7,226 bases of DNA from assembly GCF_014384895.1 (NCBI RefSeq), contig NZ_JACRSQ010000059.1:1-7226 (forward strand), given 5' to 3'. Each line of letters begins with the position of its first letter. Within the stretch, counting starts at the first letter, position 1. The stretch is from Bianquea renquensis (GTDB taxonomy: Bacteria > Bacillota > Clostridia > Lachnospirales > Bianqueaceae). Below the pieces are notes generated by a model. The model had not been told where the DNA came from and searched no databases. It worked only from the letters and a program-made list of their open reading frames with translations. Shown one piece after another: positions 5,574 to 7,226 of this stretch. Position numbers and translations under genes: made by a program.

Positions 5574-6080
5574 GTGAGTGACAAAAGGCATCTGCCTGTT
5601 TATGGAGTAGGTCCGATTTACGGAGCGATACTCATTTTGGCTACGGTAATTGGAATCACCGTGTCTGTGGCCGGCATATTGGATTTTTCAAAAGTACCCT
5701 TTTCAAAAATCCCGTTTATTGTGGCCGGCATAGCGGTGGCTGCATTTGGATTTTGGGTATGGTACAGCGCGGCTTTTCGCATAGATCAATATATTAAGGG
5801 GAATAGACTCTGCACAGATGGAATCTATGCCTGGGTGCGGAATCCCTGCTATTCCGGTATCATGCTGATGTGTACGGGTGCAGTATTGATGGCAAATAAT
5901 TTTATTCTGTTGATTCTTCCCTTGTTTTACTGGATTTTTATGACGGTTCTGATGAAGAACACGGAGGAAAAGTGGCTGAATACGCTGTACGGCGAAGCAT
6001 ACACCGAGTATTGCAGGAGAGTAAATCGTTGCATACCCTTTCCGAGCAGGAAGGATGGAAGTGATAAGCAAAGGAGATGA
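5574..6080 (+). CDS. Isoprenylcysteine carboxyl methyltransferase (ICMT/PEMT)-family membrane protein
   Basis: A 168-residue integral membrane protein with about four helices (near 13-35, 47-66, 93-115 and 116-128). The conserved cytoplasmic SAM-binding end is clear: DGIYAWVRNPCYSGI (82-96), with an RNP turn, then EEKWLNTLYGEAYTEYCRRV (131-150) and NRCIPF (151-156), with the paired Glu that closes the active site in ICMT/phospholipid N-methyltransferase relatives. Bacterial members methylate small or lipid-like substrates; the true substrate here is unknown, since bacteria lack prenylated CAAX proteins. The start is a GTG at 5574, supported by AGGAGGTGA (5559-5567), a full complement of the 16S 3' end, six bases upstream. 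The gene ends 22 bases before the next methyltransferase, so the two are probably cotranscribed. Confidence 0.85.
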   Translation: MSDKRHLPVYGVGPIYGAILILATVIGITVSVAGILDFSKVPFSKIPFIVAGIAVAAFGFWVWYSAAFRIDQYIKGNRLCTDGIYAWVRNPCYSGIMLMCTGAVLMANNFILLILPLFYWIFMTVLMKNTEEKWLNTLYGEAYTEYCRRVNRCIPFPSRKDGSDKQRR

Positions 6081-6102
6081 AGTAGAGGAGGATGCAGACC
6101 AT

Positions 6103-6936
6103 ATGGACAAGGTACACATTGAAAAAAATACCGTGCAGGAAACGCTGATAATCCCGCTCTATGCCCGCAAACTATGCAGCGAGCAATATCCTGCATATTT
6201 TCGAGACGAAAAGGCTGTCGAGCTGATTGAGCGTCTCGACTATGATTTCAGCCAGATTGAAAAGAAGTCCCGAAGCCTGATGCAGCGGTTTGGCGCATTG
6301 GAGGTTGCCATGCGGCAAAGCGGTCTGGCGATTGAGACACAGGAGTATCTGAAAGAACATCCAAAGGCGGCTGTGGTAAACCTGGGCTGCGGCTTGGATC
6401 AAACGGGGGAAAACTGCGATAATGGCACATGCCAAATCTACAACATCGATTTGCCGGATGTGATTGCCGTGAGAAAGACTTTGCTCCCGGCGCAGGACAG
6501 AGTAAACAACATTGCCACAGATTTGAATGACGCCGGTTGGTTTGACCGGATCGATGACACCGGCGGCGCTGTCTTTCTGGCGGCGGGAGTCTTTTACTAT
6601 TTCCAAAAGAAGCAGGTACAGATGCTGTTTCACAAGATGGCCCGGCGTTTCCCAGGCGGCAAGCTGGTGTTTGATACCGCCGGAAAACGAGCAGTCGCTA
6701 TGATGAGTAAAACCTGGGTCAAACAGGCAGGCATCGAGGATGTGGACGTCTTTTTCCATGTAAACGATATGGAGAGAGACTTGATTTCCTGGATGAAAGA
6801 GTCCAAAGTAACCAGCCGGGGCTATATGCTGGGTTATCACGATTTAAAAGATCCGTCTGTCAGCGGTTTCTTTCGGCTGTTGGCAAAAATCGGGGACGGC
6901 ATGATGCGAATGCGGATCGTGCGAATTGATTTTTAG
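6103..6936 (+). CDS. Class I SAM-dependent methyltransferase (LCM/TcmP-like)
   Basis: A 277-residue soluble methyltransferase of the leucine-carboxyl-methyltransferase / TcmP-like group. An N-terminal helical part (VQETLIIPLYARKLC, 11-25) precedes the Rossmann fold. SAM motif I is VVNLGCGLDQTG (91-102), with YNIDLPDV (113-120) as the acidic strand that holds the ribose. DLND (140-143) and FLAAGVFYYF (158-167) form the later motifs. GGKLVFDTAG (185-194) is a core strand and loop. Members O-methylate small molecules, often in secondary metabolism, so the substrate is not predictable. The start at 6103 is chosen because GAGGAGG (6085-6091) lies 11 bases upstream and the protein then begins with the family-like MDKVHIEKNTVQETL; a longer in-frame ATG at 6055 overlaps the previous gene without room for a ribosome site. 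It looks complete and is the second gene of a two-methyltransferase operon. Confidence 0.87.
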   Translation: MDKVHIEKNTVQETLIIPLYARKLCSEQYPAYFRDEKAVELIERLDYDFSQIEKKSRSLMQRFGALEVAMRQSGLAIETQEYLKEHPKAAVVNLGCGLDQTGENCDNGTCQIYNIDLPDVIAVRKTLLPAQDRVNNIATDLNDAGWFDRIDDTGGAVFLAAGVFYYFQKKQVQMLFHKMARRFPGGKLVFDTAGKRAVAMMSKTWVKQAGIEDVDVFFHVNDMERDLISWMKESKVTSRGYMLGYHDLKDPSVSGFFRLLAKIGDGMMRMRIVRIDF

Positions 6937-6955
6937 GAGGACCAGGACATAAAGT

Positions 6956-6975
6956 GCAGGACGGCGATATCCTGC
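6956..6975 (+). other. Small hairpin after the methyltransferase gene
   Basis: GCAGGA (6956-6961) and TCCTGC (6970-6975) form a perfect 6-bp stem with an 8-base loop, 20 bases after the stop. No T tract follows, so it is a poor intrinsic terminator. Confidence 0.3.
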
Positions 6976-7011
6976 GGGCATGATATACGTGTTTGAGAAA
7001 GGGTGAGGAGG

Positions 7012-7050
7012 ATGAGTTTCCAATACCGTTTATTTCAATGGGACGTATGA
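7012..7050 (+). other. Twelve-codon frame with adjacent Shine-Dalgarno, possible leader peptide or broken start
   Basis: GTGAGGAGG directly abuts an ATG that opens MSFQYRLFQWDV and then stops. The spacing between the ribosome site and the ATG is essentially zero, which argues against good use. The frame overlaps the left arm of the inverted repeat at 7023-7070. Confidence 0.15.
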
Positions 7051-7070
7051 GAAATCATAGAAAACGGTAT
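7023..7070. repeat. Nested inverted repeat in the 3' non-coding end
   Basis: ATACCGTTT (7023-7031) and AAACGGTAT (7062-7070) are perfect 9-bp inverted copies. Directly inside, ATTTC (7032-7036) can pair with GAAAT (7051-7055), leaving a 14-base loop and a 6-base bulge. This may be an RNA structure, an operator, or the scar of a small mobile element; nothing identifies which. Confidence 0.45.
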
Positions 7071-7103
7071 GAGTTCAGCATAGTATTTATAAAGGCACCT
7101 GGC

Positions 7104-7226
7104 TTAGTGCTCACAGCTGCCGCAGTCCGCCCATCCGTACACCTCAGCCCTCTGGGTATATCCATCCCGATCTTAGCTTTCTGTCCGGATAAGGAGCAGC
7201 TCCCTTGCGTCAAGGCAGATGTAATA
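7104..7226 (-). pseudogene. Broken minus-strand frame entering from the right edge
   Basis: Read from 7226 leftwards, the minus strand gives YYICLDARELLLIRTES, a TAA stop (7173-7175), then in the same frame DRDGYTQRAEVYGWADCGSC, ending EH before TAA (7104-7106). Both halves look protein-like and share one frame, suggesting a gene tail with an in-frame nonsense change. I do not recognise the family. The + strand is also open in frame from 6984 to the edge, but its sequence looks less like a protein. From 6937 to 7226 no intact gene is visible. Confidence 0.25.

Noticed and set aside
1..7226. CRISPR array, tRNA, rRNA or insertion-sequence transposase
   Set aside because: No regularly spaced direct repeats, cloverleaf-like segments, rRNA-like stretches or transposase motifs were seen on either strand.

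Overview
The window reads as a chromosomal segment of a Gram-positive, probably gut-dwelling member of the Clostridia (Bacillota). The reasons are a cell-wall-anchored Cna-B/pilin-type adhesin, strong Shine-Dalgarno sites of the GGAGG type, moderate GC content, and gene families (flavodoxin lipoprotein, ApbE, DHFR-fold reductase, small alpha/beta hydrolase) typical of that group. This assignment is inference from gene content; no rRNA or tRNA gene is present. All seven recognisable genes lie on the + strand.

Layout. (1) Bases 1-1133 hold the 3' part of a large surface protein with three isopeptide-bond domains and a sorting signal, followed by a strong hairpin at 1243-1281. (2) Bases 1134-1605 contain no recognised gene, only short coding-like frames and a well-formed promoter at 1441-1471. 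(3) Bases 1606-4443 form a redox block: a RibD C-terminal-type (DHFR-fold) reductase, a flavodoxin-domain lipoprotein, a badly eroded small gene that resembles both ends of a DUF4405 cytochrome, and a membrane-anchored ApbE FMN transferase. (4) Bases 4444-6936 hold a second block: a promoter with an overlapping palindrome, an alpha/beta hydrolase, a second promoter, a four-helix isoprenylcysteine-methyltransferase-like membrane protein, and a SAM-dependent methyltransferase. (5) Bases 6937-7226 contain no intact gene, only inverted repeats and a broken open frame on the minus strand.

How the genes may work together. ApbE moves FMN covalently onto extracytosolic proteins. Finding it next to a flavodoxin lipoprotein and a DUF4405 remnant points to a flavin-based electron-transfer module on the outer face of the membrane. 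The membrane electron donor seems to have been lost here, and no flavinylation target is visible in the window. The second block looks like small-molecule or lipid modification (hydrolase plus two methyltransferases), but no substrate can be named.

A recurring theme is erosion. Several intergenic spaces contain what look like starts or tails of deleted genes, some still overlapping the next gene's start codon by ATGA. The window therefore resembles an accessory region shaped by internal deletions.
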